Source: Methylotenera sp. | GTDB taxonomy: Bacteria > Pseudomonadota > Gammaproteobacteria > Burkholderiales > Methylophilaceae | Assembly: GCF_029945535.1 (NCBI RefSeq) | Contig: NZ_JAQSCU010000004.1 | Span: forward strand, 1 to 48,109 | DNA length: 48,109 nt | Direction: 5' to 3' | Shown: in pieces, positions 7,753 to 16,943 of the stretch | Layout: the number at the start of each line of letters is the position of its first letter | How positions within the stretch are numbered: the stretch's first letter is position 1 | The notes under the pieces: model-generated | What the model saw: the letters and a program-made list of their open reading frames with translations, nothing else | Told to the model about the DNA's origin: nothing | The model's database searches: none | Program-made: the position numbers and the translations under genes

Positions 7753-8307
7753 TTATGGTGCCAATAAAGGGCGTATTGCAGCCTCTAAAAGGGTTTTGTT
7801 GATGCGTCCGAAGTAGGTGTCAACGACTACGCCTTGCTGATTAATGATGACGGTATAAGGTAATACACCTTTATCGTTGCCTAAATCATTGCCTAGCACC
7901 ATGCCATCGTTCTCCGCTGCGAATAAGGGATAGCTTACAGGAGTGGCGACTGAAAACTCTTTCACTAGCGCTAATTCATCTACAGCTAGACCTAGCACCA
8001 CCACATTTTTATTTTTGTATTCTGTATATAATTCAGAGAGTTCAGGCATTTCTTCGCGGCATGGTGGGCACCAGGTCGCCCAAAAATTAAGCACGATGAT
8101 TTTGCCTTTGTATTGGCTTAAATCTTGATTGATGCCATCTGGATTAGGAAGTTTGCTAGAAAATAGCGCTTGTGTAGAAAGCTTGCTGTAATCTGCAGCA
8201 GAGTTTTTTAATGCGGCATTTGGGCTTAAAACATAATAGTAAATCGCGAAACCAAGCGCCAGCATGATGGCTAAGTAGCCAACAGTAGAGAGTATTTTTT
8301 TTAACAT
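7753..8307 (-). CDS. Membrane-anchored TlpA/ResA-like thiol-disulfide oxidoreductase
   Basis: The 184-aa protein has an N-terminal membrane anchor (about 10-27) and a periplasmic thioredoxin fold. The active site is WATWCPPCREEMPEL, with C80 and C83 as the redox pair. It is a reductant-type protein such as TlpA, ResA or CcmG rather than a DsbA oxidant. It lies 19 nt after dsbD on the same strand. DsbD would supply electrons across the membrane, making this a plausible acceptor, for example for cytochrome c or copper-centre assembly. The exact client is not shown by the sequence. Confidence 0.88.
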   Translation of the reverse strand: MLKKILSTVGYLAIMLALGFAIYYYVLSPNAALKNSAADYSKLSTQALFSSKLPNPDGINQDLSQYKGKIIVLNFWATWCPPCREEMPELSELYTEYKNKNVVVLGLAVDELALVKEFSVATPVSYPLFAAENDGMVLGNDLGNDKGVLPYTVIINQQGVVVDTYFGRINKTLLEAAIRPLLAP

Positions 8308-8326
8308 AATTTGATGGTGAGTTTGA

Positions 8327-10258
8327 TTAACACTGCGTAGTTGTTTCTTGTTGATTTTTTGGAGCGATAATACAGCTATCGCGTCTAGCTAGCGTCGTGC
8401 TAAAACGCTCAGCATCTTGAAATCCGACGGTTTTTAGCGTGGTCATTTCTTTGCCATTACCATTAAAAAAGGCAATACCAGGCGGGCCAAATAAGCCAAA
8501 GCGTTTTAGTAGCGCTTTATCTTCATCGGAGTTGGCGGTTACATCTACTTGCAATAGCGTGGTGTTTTTAAGTTGTTGCTGCACTTTGGGGTCGCTGAAA
8601 GTCAGCTGCTCAAGTTCTTTACAAGCTACGCACCAATCGGCATAAAAATCTAACATGACAGGTTGATTAGTTGCAGCCAGTTTTTGCTCTAATTCAGCGA
8701 TGCTAGTAATGCGGGTAAAGCTTAGTTGTGAAGGACTTTTTGTTTGGTTAGCGCTGCTAATCGTAAAATTGCTTAGTGGGTGCAAGGCTGATTTCGCGCC
8801 AGAAAGCGCTCCTATAAATAAGGCTACGCCAAATATCAATAGCATAACGGCAACACCTTTCCATAGTTTGGCAAAGTTAGTTGCATGTATAGGTAGGTTG
8901 TCTAGCGCACTGTGATAAACCGCTGTCACTATTAATAATATCGCCCATAGCCCCAATTGAACACTCACAGGAATAACTGGCGAAATTAGCCAAATAGCCA
9001 TGCCTAACATCAACACACCAAAGAAGTTACGCACCGCGTTCATCCAGTCACCAGTTTTAGGTAATAAGCTGCCTGCTGATGCACCAATCAGCAATAAAGG
9101 CACACCCATGCCAATGGCGAGCGCAAATAAGCCAACGCCACCTAAAAATACGTTGTGCGTTTGACCAATGTAAATCAGAGCGCCTGCTAGTGGCGCCGCC
9201 ACGCATGGGCTAACAATTAAGGCTGAAAGCGCACCCATGACGAATACACCAAAAAAGTGCCCACCTTTAAGTTTGTTGCTAGTGTTGAGCATTTTGTCTT
9301 CAAAACTTTGCGGGAGTTTTAGTTCATAAAACCCAAACATTGAAAAAGCCAATAAAATGAATATCAAGGCGCTTGCACCAAGCACCCAAGCATTTTGCAA
9401 CGACTGGCTAAGCAGGTCGCCAGAGAGACCTGCCGCGATTCCAGCCAAGGTGTAGCTTAGTGCCATGCCCAATACATACGCCACAGATAAGCCAAAGGCA
9501 TGTAATTTTGAAGGCTTCACTTGCTGACTTTGACTACCTACAATAATACTCGACAAGATTGGTATCATCGGCAGCACGCAAGGCGTAAGTGAAAGAAGCA
9601 AACCTGCGGCAAAAAAGCCTGCGATAACTAACCATAAATTGCCTGATTTAAGTATTTTTGTCGTGTTATCTGCTTCGTTATCATTCGCGAAAATGGTTTC
9701 TTCTGTGGCTTTTTCTGGAGTGTTGACAATATTTTTAGCTGTAGCCAGATCTACAGTAAATGTTTTGGTCATCGGCGCGTAACACAAGCCCTTTTCACTG
9801 CAACCTTGATACGTTGCGGCAATCTTAATAGCATTATTTTTAATATTAGCTAAATTGATTTTGGCACTAAAATCATGATGATAGACTTCCATTTTGCCAA
9901 AGTTCTTATCGTTTTTAATCTCAGCAATTGGAAACTCAACGTTAGAAATCTCGGCTGGAGTTCCAGGTGCCAATACAAACTTGATGCGCTCTTTGTAAAG
10001 ATAGTAGCCGGGCGTTACAGTAAAATTGGCTTGAATGCTTTGGGCGTCTTTAGCGGATAAATCTAACTGGAAAGCGGCTTCAGGCGATAAAAAAGTCTCT
10101 TCGCTATTCGTTTCAATCAGTGAGTTTGCAAATGAACTGAATTTGTTTTCAGCAGCATAGACGTTAGGTAAAACTCCAATGAAGGCAACAAGGCAGAAAA
10201 CCAAAGGTTTAAGAAATACCGAATGTTTGAGAAATAAAGGTTTCACTATTTTTTTCAC
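8327..10258 (-). CDS. dsbD: Protein-disulfide reductase DsbD
   Basis: DsbD moves electrons from cytoplasmic thioredoxin to periplasmic thiol proteins. The 643-aa protein has all three parts: a signal peptide and N-terminal immunoglobulin-like domain with C153 and C159, a central multi-helix membrane domain with C226 (TPCVLP) and C351 (SPCVAAP), and a C-terminal thioredoxin domain with C542 and C545 (DWCVACKE). All six redox cysteines are present, so it should be functional. The TlpA-like partner gene follows 19 nt downstream. fxsA diverges from it across 161 nt of AT-rich DNA. Confidence 0.95.
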   Translation of the reverse strand: MKKIVKPLFLKHSVFLKPLVFCLVAFIGVLPNVYAAENKFSSFANSLIETNSEETFLSPEAAFQLDLSAKDAQSIQANFTVTPGYYLYKERIKFVLAPGTPAEISNVEFPIAEIKNDKNFGKMEVYHHDFSAKINLANIKNNAIKIAATYQGCSEKGLCYAPMTKTFTVDLATAKNIVNTPEKATEETIFANDNEADNTTKILKSGNLWLVIAGFFAAGLLLSLTPCVLPMIPILSSIIVGSQSQQVKPSKLHAFGLSVAYVLGMALSYTLAGIAAGLSGDLLSQSLQNAWVLGASALIFILLAFSMFGFYELKLPQSFEDKMLNTSNKLKGGHFFGVFVMGALSALIVSPCVAAPLAGALIYIGQTHNVFLGGVGLFALAIGMGVPLLLIGASAGSLLPKTGDWMNAVRNFFGVLMLGMAIWLISPVIPVSVQLGLWAILLIVTAVYHSALDNLPIHATNFAKLWKGVAVMLLIFGVALFIGALSGAKSALHPLSNFTISSANQTKSPSQLSFTRITSIAELEQKLAATNQPVMLDFYADWCVACKELEQLTFSDPKVQQQLKNTTLLQVDVTANSDEDKALLKRFGLFGPPGIAFFNGNGKEMTTLKTVGFQDAERFSTTLARRDSCIIAPKNQQETTTQC

Positions 10259-10419
10259 TAATGTTTTTTAAAATGATGGCGCTTTAATGACGTAAGGCTA
10301 AATTTTAGCAATTACAATTAAACTATCTTGTATTTTAATTGCTCAGACTCCATTACATAGAGAGTTAATTAGCATCATACGTTCAATATTACTTGTAATC
10401 CATTAAGGATAATATACCA

Positions 10420-10815
10420 ATGCGTTTAATACTTACACTGGCCTTGCTTGCCTTTCCGATTGCGGAAATCTGGATTTTAATCAATCTGTTTCAACAATAT
10501 GGTTGGTGGGTATTATTATACTTAGTCGCCATGTTTTTGCTTGGCTTACAACTTATTCGTGATGAAAAGCTATTATTTTCAGGCCGAATGATGCAAAGCC
10601 TTAGCCAAGGTGGCAATCCCATGAAAGCGATGTTTGGCAGTGCGCGTAATATTGTTGCAGGCATACTGCTCATTATTCCGGGCGTGATGACGGATTTAAT
10701 CGCCGTGGTGTTATTGTTAATACCTGTGGATAAAAGCGCAATAAAATCGACTACATTTAAGCAACAAGCTGCTAATGATGATGTCATAGAGGGTGAATTT
10801 CACCGCGAAGATTAA
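10420..10815 (+). CDS. fxsA: FxsA family inner-membrane protein
   Basis: The 131-aa protein is largely hydrophobic, with membrane segments near 3-20, 25-44 and a long stretch around 75-108. It carries the family's arrangement of a small-residue-rich GARNI-like loop (GSARNIVAGILLIIPGVMTDL). FxsA in E. coli lessens F exclusion of phage T7, but the normal cellular role is unknown. An AAGGAT ribosome binding site precedes the ATG. It lies 41 nt ahead of the flavin reductase gene and the two may be co-transcribed. Confidence 0.88.
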   Translation: MRLILTLALLAFPIAEIWILINLFQQYGWWVLLYLVAMFLLGLQLIRDEKLLFSGRMMQSLSQGGNPMKAMFGSARNIVAGILLIIPGVMTDLIAVVLLLIPVDKSAIKSTTFKQQAANDDVIEGEFHRED

Positions 10816-10856
10816 TAGAGATCCCAAGTACTAAAGAATAAAAAGAGAGCCTAAAT

Positions 10857-11894
10857 ATGAGTCATCAAATCACCATTAAATCTACTCAACATACCTACAC
10901 CGCAAAAGCATCAGAAACCGTTCTGGAGTCAGCCATAGGTGCGGGTGTGAATATTCCATACGGTTGCCGTAATGGTACTTGCGGTAGTTGTAAGGGCGAT
11001 ATTATTTCAGGCGAAGTGGATTATGGCGATTACGCCTCAAGCGCGCTGACTGAAGCTGAAAAAGCAGCAGGCAAAGCGCTGTTTTGCTGTGCACATCCAC
11101 TGACAGATTTAACCATAGAATGCCGTGAGATTCATGCAGATGTCATTCAGCCAAGAATTTTGCCTGCACGTGTAGAGCGTAAAGAGCAACTTTCACACGA
11201 TGTGATGGCATTATTTTTAAAGCTGCCAAGTACTGAACATCTCAAATTTATGGCAGGGCAATACATCGAGTTTTTGCTTAAAGATGGTAAACGCCGCGCT
11301 TTTTCACTGGCTAATGCGCCGCATATAGATAACCTATTAGAGCTGCATTTACGTTTGATTCCGGGCGGGCAATTTACCGAATACGTCTTTAACGAAATGC
11401 CAGACAAAGCTATCTTGCGCATAGAAGCTCCATTCGGCAGCTTTTTCTTAAGGGAAGAGTCAGACAAACCCATCATCATGGTTGCTGGCGGCACAGGTTT
11501 TGCGCCGATTAAAGGCATTATTGAGCATATGTTGCATAACAATATCAATCGCCCGGTGACTTTATATTGGGGGGCACATAGTTTGAAGGATCTTTACATG
11601 CCAGCGCTGCCAGAGGCTTGGGCAAAAGAATATCCCCACATTAAATTCATTCCAGTATTGTCTGACGCTACCTCAGAAGACAACTGGCAAGGCCGCACAG
11701 GCTATGTGCATCAGGCCGTGCTAGAGGATTTCGCCCGAACAGGTTTAGCTGACTATGAAGTATATTGCTGTGGCGCACCAGCCATGGTGGAAGTCGCGCA
11801 TGCCAGTTTTGTTAAAGCAGGTTTGCCAGAAGATGAATTTTTCTCAGATGCCTTTAATTATGCAAAGCCAACGCCTAAGGTAGCAACTGCTTAG
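10857..11894 (+). CDS. 2Fe-2S ferredoxin-type flavin reductase (AscD-like)
   Basis: The 345-aa protein joins an N-terminal plant-type ferredoxin domain to a ferredoxin-NADP reductase module. The cluster cysteines are C37, C42 and C45 in YGCRNGTCGSCKG, with the fourth in FCCAH (77-78). The FAD-binding RRAFSLAN motif and the NAD(P)-binding GGTGFAPIKG motif follow, and the C-terminus has the YCCGAPAM segment. Such proteins pass electrons from NAD(P)H to an oxygenase or reductase and are often annotated as CDP-6-deoxy-glucoseen reductase. No partner oxygenase is adjacent, so the substrate is unknown. Confidence 0.85.
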   Translation: MSHQITIKSTQHTYTAKASETVLESAIGAGVNIPYGCRNGTCGSCKGDIISGEVDYGDYASSALTEAEKAAGKALFCCAHPLTDLTIECREIHADVIQPRILPARVERKEQLSHDVMALFLKLPSTEHLKFMAGQYIEFLLKDGKRRAFSLANAPHIDNLLELHLRLIPGGQFTEYVFNEMPDKAILRIEAPFGSFFLREESDKPIIMVAGGTGFAPIKGIIEHMLHNNINRPVTLYWGAHSLKDLYMPALPEAWAKEYPHIKFIPVLSDATSEDNWQGRTGYVHQAVLEDFARTGLADYEVYCCGAPAMVEVAHASFVKAGLPEDEFFSDAFNYAKPTPKVATA

Positions 11895-12049
11895 ATTGAA
11901 GTACGTAGAGTGCGGCACTGGTGACTTACGCTACAAGACTGGTTGTTAGTTAGTATAATTTGGTCTAATGTGTAACTTATACAATGCGCGGCTATCTAAC
12001 AATAGTTAGGGTGTAGTGTTTAGATATCTGATTCTAGTGAGGTGCTGAT

Positions 12050-12826
12050 ATGAGTGACTTATCTGCTCTAAAAGGTATTTTGTTTGATTTGGATGGTGTG
12101 CTTTACACAGGTTCTAGCGCGATTGAAGGTGCTGTAGAAGCAATTGAAAAGCTACGCGCCAGCCATATATGCCGCTTTGTTACCAACACTAGCACCTTAT
12201 CTTTGACTAGTCTTCAGCAAAAAATCAATAAGCTAGGCTTTGCAATTCCCATCAATGAAATTATCAGCGCCCCGCAAGCGACATTATTTTATTTACAGCG
12301 CCAACAAAATCCAGTTTGTCGTTTGTTATTAGCTGATGATGTAAAACAGGACTTCAAAGAATTCCATCAATCTGAGATGGCTGCAAATTATATCGTCATT
12401 GGCGATATTGGTAGCACGTGGTCTTACACGCTTTTAAATCAAGTGTTCAATGATTTGATGCAGGGCGCGAAACTCATCGCGATTCATAAAAATAAGTTTT
12501 GGCAGACTGAACATGGTTTACAGATGGATATTGGCGGGTTTGTTGAGGCTTTAGAATACGCCAGCGGAGTCAAAGCCATGATTATTGGTAAGCCTTCTGC
12601 TGATTTCTTTCAAATTGCTTTAGATGATATGGGGCTTAAATCGTCTGAGGTTGCCATGATAGGCGATGATATTGATGTGGACGTTGGTGGAAGCCAACAA
12701 ATTGGACTAACAGGCATATTGGTGAAAACAGGTAAATATCGCCAAAATTATACCGAGGCATCTCAAGTTAAACCTGATTTACTGATAGATTCGATTGTCG
12801 ATTTACCTAAATTACTTGGCTTATGA
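12050..12826 (+). CDS. HAD-superfamily subfamily IIA phosphatase (LHPP-like)
   Basis: The 258-aa protein has HAD motif I in FDLDGVLY (nucleophile D13, acid/base D15), motif II in FVTNTST, a lysine in IIGKPSADFF and motif III in MIGDDIDVDVGG. The cap lies between motifs II and III, as in subfamily IIA. The closest described group is phospholysine/phosphohistidine inorganic pyrophosphate phosphatase (LHPP), but NagD-type sugar-phosphate phosphatases look similar. It stands alone, 155 nt after the flavin reductase and convergent with hemY. The substrate is not determined by the sequence. Confidence 0.82.
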   Translation: MSDLSALKGILFDLDGVLYTGSSAIEGAVEAIEKLRASHICRFVTNTSTLSLTSLQQKINKLGFAIPINEIISAPQATLFYLQRQQNPVCRLLLADDVKQDFKEFHQSEMAANYIVIGDIGSTWSYTLLNQVFNDLMQGAKLIAIHKNKFWQTEHGLQMDIGGFVEALEYASGVKAMIIGKPSADFFQIALDDMGLKSSEVAMIGDDIDVDVGGSQQIGLTGILVKTGKYRQNYTEASQVKPDLLIDSIVDLPKLLGL

Positions 12827-12864
12827 CACTTTGTTGAGCTAAGCGCGTTCGACAAGATTAGCCA

Positions 12865-13287
12865 TTACTTAAATAAAAATCCCTGCTTATTTTTTTCTAA
12901 AGCTAGTGCTGCCAGTAGCTTTTCATGGTCGGCATTTTGAATTAAATCATGCGCATTTGTAATGGCAGTTTCAGCGCTTGCGAAATCACCTTCTGCAAGT
13001 GCATGCATGCCTTCCAGCAGCCAGTCGTTGCTGGCTTTTAGGCGTTGTGCTTCTTGTTTGTTGCGTCTATTGGCGGGTAAGAATCGTAAAAAATGCACAA
13101 ATCTTAAAAAGTAATGGAGTAGTAAAAACCCCAATACAATCAAAATTAGTAAAAAATTGAATGAAAATTGCAGGCGGTAGGGTGGTCGCACAATCAGCAC
13201 GTAACCTTGATTATTACTGGCTATTAACACCACGGCTATTAGCAGTAACGCCATGAATAACCACCAAAATATTTTGCGTTTTATCAT
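12865..13287 (-). CDS. hemY: Short HemY-like membrane protein
   Basis: The protein has two N-terminal membrane helices (about 7-24 and 42-62) and then a basic, helical segment ending near residue 140, with AEGDFASAETAI as a single TPR-like helix pair. This matches only the N-terminal part of proteobacterial HemY, which is normally about 400 aa with a long TPR region. The stop is followed by just 38 nt before the convergent HAD gene, so no C-terminal remnant remains. It follows hemX by 14 nt at the end of the hemCDXY operon. HemY's role in heme synthesis is undefined; this is not the protoporphyrinogen oxidase sometimes also named HemY. Confidence 0.75.
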   Translation of the reverse strand: MIKRKIFWWLFMALLLIAVVLIASNNQGYVLIVRPPYRLQFSFNFLLILIVLGFLLLHYFLRFVHFLRFLPANRRNKQEAQRLKASNDWLLEGMHALAEGDFASAETAITNAHDLIQNADHEKLLAALALEKNKQGFLFK

Positions 13288-13301
13288 GATTGATTGCTGA
13301 T

Positions 13302-14342
13302 TTAATCGGTTTTTTCTAGGCTTAATTTGTAACGGTTCACTGCCGCAATGCTTTCGGTCAGTTGTGGCAACTGAATATCAATGTTGTTGCCAGATAGTTT
13401 CTTTAATAACTTAAATGCTTGTGTGGCATTTGGATGTTTGGCGTCAAAATATTGATTGATCCATGCAGTAACCGTTGCAAGATCGGCTTTATAGCTAGTT
13501 TCGTCATGTTGCAATAAGGCAATTCGGGCTGTGAGTAAGCGCAATTTTAAATTCTCGCGCAGATAAAATGCGTGATCTGTTGATAATAGTGGCGGCTCTG
13601 GTTTATCAATGCGCTCTACCGTGACTAGATTTTTAATATCGTTCCAAATGGGGTAGGCGACTTTTTGCAAAGCGTTTAGGGGTGTAGTTTTGGCCACATT
13701 TTGCTGAGCCGCTTTTGCATTGAAAGTAGGTTGGCGCTCGCTGATTAACGGTATGGTGGCACATAAATCAGCCAAAGTTTCTAGTTGGGCACTCATGCTT
13801 ACAACATCTACTTGTGGTAATTTTCTTAGATTTTCAATTTCAAGTGCGAGTGTTTCTCGTAGCTGATTTGCTCGCGGTAAATTGAGTGGCTCCAAGCGTT
13901 TATCCGCCGCCTGTAACGCTAATAAAGCAGTTTTTACATTGCCTACAAGTTGTAGTTGTTGATTGGCAATTGTTAATAGCTGCTCAACTTCAGCCACAGC
14001 AGTAGCTTCGCGGTTCTCAGCGAGCTGATCATACAATGTTTGCAATACATCTTGTTGGTCGCGTGACTCTTCTAGCTTTTGTTCTAAAATCACCGTGCGG
14101 GCGTTGGCTTCAGTACTTCGTTCTTCTGCTTGTTTAGCAAGTGCCAAGCTTTGTTGGTTGTTTGCTTGGTAGTCTTCAAGTTTTTGGCTAAGCGATTTTT
14201 CCACTTCATTAAATCGCTGGCGTGTATTTATCCATTGCCATGCCAGTGTTAGTAAAGCGATTACAACCAGTATCAGCGCGGTATTTGCGAAGAGTGAGGG
14301 CTTACGTCTATCTGAGGTTGGTGTGTTTGAAGTGTCAGCCAT
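13302..14342 (-). CDS. hemX: HemX-like membrane protein
   Basis: The 346-aa protein has a short cytoplasmic N-terminus, one membrane helix (about 20-38) and a long coiled coil (about 43-115), followed by a mostly helical periplasmic domain. This layout and the place between hemD and hemY identify HemX. The family is often annotated as uroporphyrinogen-III C-methyltransferase because of old naming, but no SAM-binding methyltransferase motif is visible, so that activity should not be assumed. It lies 17 nt from hemD and 14 nt from hemY. Confidence 0.85.
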   Translation of the reverse strand: MADTSNTPTSDRRKPSLFANTALILVVIALLTLAWQWINTRQRFNEVEKSLSQKLEDYQANNQQSLALAKQAEERSTEANARTVILEQKLEESRDQQDVLQTLYDQLAENREATAVAEVEQLLTIANQQLQLVGNVKTALLALQAADKRLEPLNLPRANQLRETLALEIENLRKLPQVDVVSMSAQLETLADLCATIPLISERQPTFNAKAAQQNVAKTTPLNALQKVAYPIWNDIKNLVTVERIDKPEPPLLSTDHAFYLRENLKLRLLTARIALLQHDETSYKADLATVTAWINQYFDAKHPNATQAFKLLKKLSGNNIDIQLPQLTESIAAVNRYKLSLEKTD

Positions 14343-14359
14343 TATAATTAATCACTTAT

Positions 14360-15142
14360 TTAATTCACTACTTGAGCTAAAGCTAATTTTGACAAACATT
14401 TAATCATAGCATCATCGCCCGGTGCTTCAGTCACTAATACTTTAAAACCAAATTGCAGGGGCAACTCGGCGATTCTGGCATGATTAACACACAGCGTGAC
14501 GTGGCGCAGCCATTCGGATTCGCCTGCCATGCTTAGCAAATTGCGCATGGCTTCACTGCTCGTCACGATGACTGCATTTAAATGACCTTGCTGCCATTCA
14601 CTATTAAGAAATTGTGCGTCAGTTTGTGGGTTAATGCGGCGATAACATTCTGCAAACGTGACGTTAGCGCCGCGAGATTTAAGTGTATTTGCCAATACGT
14701 CGCGCCCGCCAACTCCACGAAAAATGACGATATTCTTATTTTCAACATCGTGCATTTCAGCCAGCGCCAATAAAGTTTCGCTGTCAAAACGGGTATGTGG
14801 TATCAGTACTTGATGGACACCATACAGACTGAGTTCTTTAGCCGTTTGATGACCAATGGCGGCAAATTTCAGATTTTCAGGCACATTGCCAAATTTTTTG
14901 AGGATTCTCGGTAATGAGTTATCAACCGCATTGGTGCTAATGAAGATTGCCCAGTCAGTTCGCTCAAGGTCAGCAATGGCATTTTCAAACTCATGATAAT
15001 CGTCTAAAGGCGAAATGGCGAGCAACGGAAATAAAATCGCATCACCACCATGATATTCAATCGCCTCGCAGATACTTTCAGCTTGATTGACTGGTCTAGT
15101 GACCGCAACATGCAAACCTTTTAGTAAGTTATCTGCCATCAT
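14360..15142 (-). CDS. hemD: Uroporphyrinogen-III synthase
   Basis: HemD cyclises hydroxymethylbilane with inversion of ring D to uroporphyrinogen III. The 260-aa protein shows the loosely conserved features of the family: VAVTRPVNQAESI at the N-terminus, DWAIFISTNAV in the first domain, FAAIGHQTAKEL and VIVTSSEAMRNLL in the second. The family diverges quickly, so the position directly after hemC (22 nt) is important support. Confidence 0.93.
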   Translation of the reverse strand: MMADNLLKGLHVAVTRPVNQAESICEAIEYHGGDAILFPLLAISPLDDYHEFENAIADLERTDWAIFISTNAVDNSLPRILKKFGNVPENLKFAAIGHQTAKELSLYGVHQVLIPHTRFDSETLLALAEMHDVENKNIVIFRGVGGRDVLANTLKSRGANVTFAECYRRINPQTDAQFLNSEWQQGHLNAVIVTSSEAMRNLLSMAGESEWLRHVTLCVNHARIAELPLQFGFKVLVTEAPGDDAMIKCLSKLALAQVVN

Positions 15143-15164
15143 GAATAATGACTACTTTCGCTAC

Positions 15165-16124
15165 TTACTTATGACCGTCAAGCGCAGAGAGAATCTCGTT
15201 AGCGCCTTTTGCCAACAATTGGTTGGCTAATGCTTTGCCTAAAGCATCGGCTTGGTTTCTGTTGCCGCTGGCAGTTTCTATTAGCATTTGCTTGCCATCT
15301 ACACTCGCAACAAAGCCAGTAATGTGAATATCTTCACCTTTGCAAGTAGCATAAGCCCCAAGCGGCACTGTGCAGCTGCCTGCAAGCGCACGGCTCATGG
15401 CACGTTCTGCTTCAACACACACTTGTGTATCTGGGTGATTTAAAGGCGCTAAAACCGCTAACAAATCAGGGCGGTTTGCATTGATTTCTATGCCTAAAGC
15501 CCCTTGGCCAACTGCAGGAATACTTAATTCAGGTGAAATCACATTGCGGATTCTGGCGCTAAGGCCTAAGCGAATCAAACCTGCTGCGGCGAGGATAATC
15601 GCGGCGTATTGACCTTCATCCAGTTTGCGAAGGCGCGTTTGCAAATTACCACGTAAGGATTCGATTTTTAAATGCGGTAAACGTGCTTGTAATTGGCTCT
15701 GACGGCGTAGGCTAGAGGTGCCAACAATGCTACCTTCAGGCAGGTCTTCAAGCGAGTTAAAGTCATTTGAAACAAAGGCATCGCGCGGGTCTTCACGCTC
15801 ACCAGTGGCAGCCATCATAAAACCTTCTGGCAGATTCATAGGTACATCTTTCATGCTATGAACAGCCAAGTCTGCACGGCCATCTTCTAGTGCAGTTTCT
15901 AACTCTTTTACAAACAAACCTTTGCCGCCGACTTTTGCCAATGGCATATCTAAAATTTGATCACCAGTAGTGGTCATGCCTAAAATTTCCACAATAGTGG
16001 AAGGGTAAAGCGCTTGCAAGCGGCTTTGAATATGCAAGGCTTGCCACATGGCTAATGGGCTTTCACGCGAGGCAATCACAAGTTTACTCGGGGTTTGAAA
16101 AGAAATAGGGCTAGAAGTGTTCAT
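15165..16124 (-). CDS. hemC: Porphobilinogen deaminase (hydroxymethylbilane synthase)
   Basis: It joins four porphobilinogens into hydroxymethylbilane. The 319-aa protein carries the dipyrromethane cofactor cysteine C251 in [12 protein letters not shown]. The catalytic aspartate is D93 in VHSMKDVP, and the substrate-binding arginines lie in [11 protein letters not shown] and [12 protein letters not shown]. Length and motif order are standard. It starts the hemCDXY operon and follows algZ-algR by 60 nt, a layout also known from pseudomonads and betaproteobacteria. Confidence 0.96.
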   Translation of the reverse strand: MNTSSPISFQTPSKLVIASRESPLAMWQALHIQSRLQALYPSTIVEILGMTTTGDQILDMPLAKVGGKGLFVKELETALEDGRADLAVHSMKDVPMNLPEGFMMAATGEREDPRDAFVSNDFNSLEDLPEGSIVGTSSLRRQSQLQARLPHLKIESLRGNLQTRLRKLDEGQYAAIILAAAGLIRLGLSARIRNVISPELSIPAVGQGALGIEINANRPDLLAVLAPLNHPDTQVCVEAERAMSRALAGSCTVPLGAYATCKGEDIHITGFVASVDGKQMLIETASGNRNQADALGKALANQLLAKGANEILSALDGHK

Positions 16125-16184
16125 ATGCTTAAAATGGGCAGTTTAATGGGTAGGTTTTATTTTAGCACAAGCCGCGATATCGCT

Positions 16185-16943
16185 TTAGTTTGCGCGGATG
16201 AGATGTTGTTGCCGACGGCTGACTGCAATCGTCTCATCGGTATTTTTTAATAAGGCGACCCAATGTTTTTCGCAGCTTTTATTGCCATCTTCATCAAACT
16301 CTTGATGGCGTTTTTCATAGCCTAAAATATAGGCTTTTGCCACCAAACAGTTGCGATGTAAGCGAATAAAAGTATTCTTAAATTCGTGCTCTAAATTATT
16401 AAGCGATTCCTCCAGAAGGTACTCTTTTTCTGCGGTGCGTACGGTGATGTACTTAAGCTCAGCACGCAAATAAATTACATCAGTAACAGGAATCAATAAA
16501 ATTCGCCCACGCTCAGTAATGCTGAAGTGAGTCTTTTGCGGACTCAGTGGCACTATTGCCTCTAGTTGACTAGGCAATAAAGCACGTGCTTTTTGTATGG
16601 CGGTTTGCAGTCTCTCCGAGCGGATTGGCTTTAATAAGTAATCTACTGCGCTCATATCAAACGCTTGTATGGCGTAGCTATCAAAAGCCGTGGTAAAGAT
16701 AATAGCTGGCGGTTTAATCATTTTTTGCAAATGTTGAGCCGCTTCAATACCGTCTATGCCTGGCATGCGAATATCGAGTAACACAATGTCAGGCTGATAC
16801 GTGTTGGCTAAGCTGAGCGCCTCTTGTCCATTTTTAGCTTCTGCAACAACGTTAATGTGGCTCATGTCGCTTAAAAGTTCACGTAAGCGATTGCGCGCGG
16901 GCGCTTCGTCGTCTGCGATTAGTATGCTTAGCGAGTTTGTCAT
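16185..16943 (-). CDS. algR: AlgR/LytTR-family response regulator
   Basis: The 252-aa protein has an N-terminal receiver domain with the acidic pair D11-D12, the phospho-acceptor D57 in IVLLDIRMPG and the conserved lysine K105 in DYLLKPI. A C-terminal LytTR DNA-binding domain follows (about 145-250), including FIRLHRNCLVA. The start overlaps the end of the kinase gene by 4 bp (ATGA), indicating translational coupling. AlgR in Pseudomonas controls alginate and type IV pili; here the targets are unknown. The symbol is by family and synteny with hemC. Confidence 0.87.
   Translation of the reverse strand: MTNSLSILIADDEAPARNRLRELLSDMSHINVVAEAKNGQEALSLANTYQPDIVLLDIRMPGIDGIEAAQHLQKMIKPPAIIFTTAFDSYAIQAFDMSAVDYLLKPIRSERLQTAIQKARALLPSQLEAIVPLSPQKTHFSITERGRILLIPVTDVIYLRAELKYITVRTAEKEYLLEESLNNLEHEFKNTFIRLHRNCLVAKAYILGYEKRHQEFDEDGNKSCEKHWVALLKNTDETIAVSRRQQHLIRAN

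Noticed and set aside
13302-14342. HemX considered as uroporphyrinogen-III methyltransferase
   Set aside because: No SAM-binding methyltransferase motif is visible; the protein is a membrane-anchored coiled-coil protein and the enzyme name is inherited annotation.
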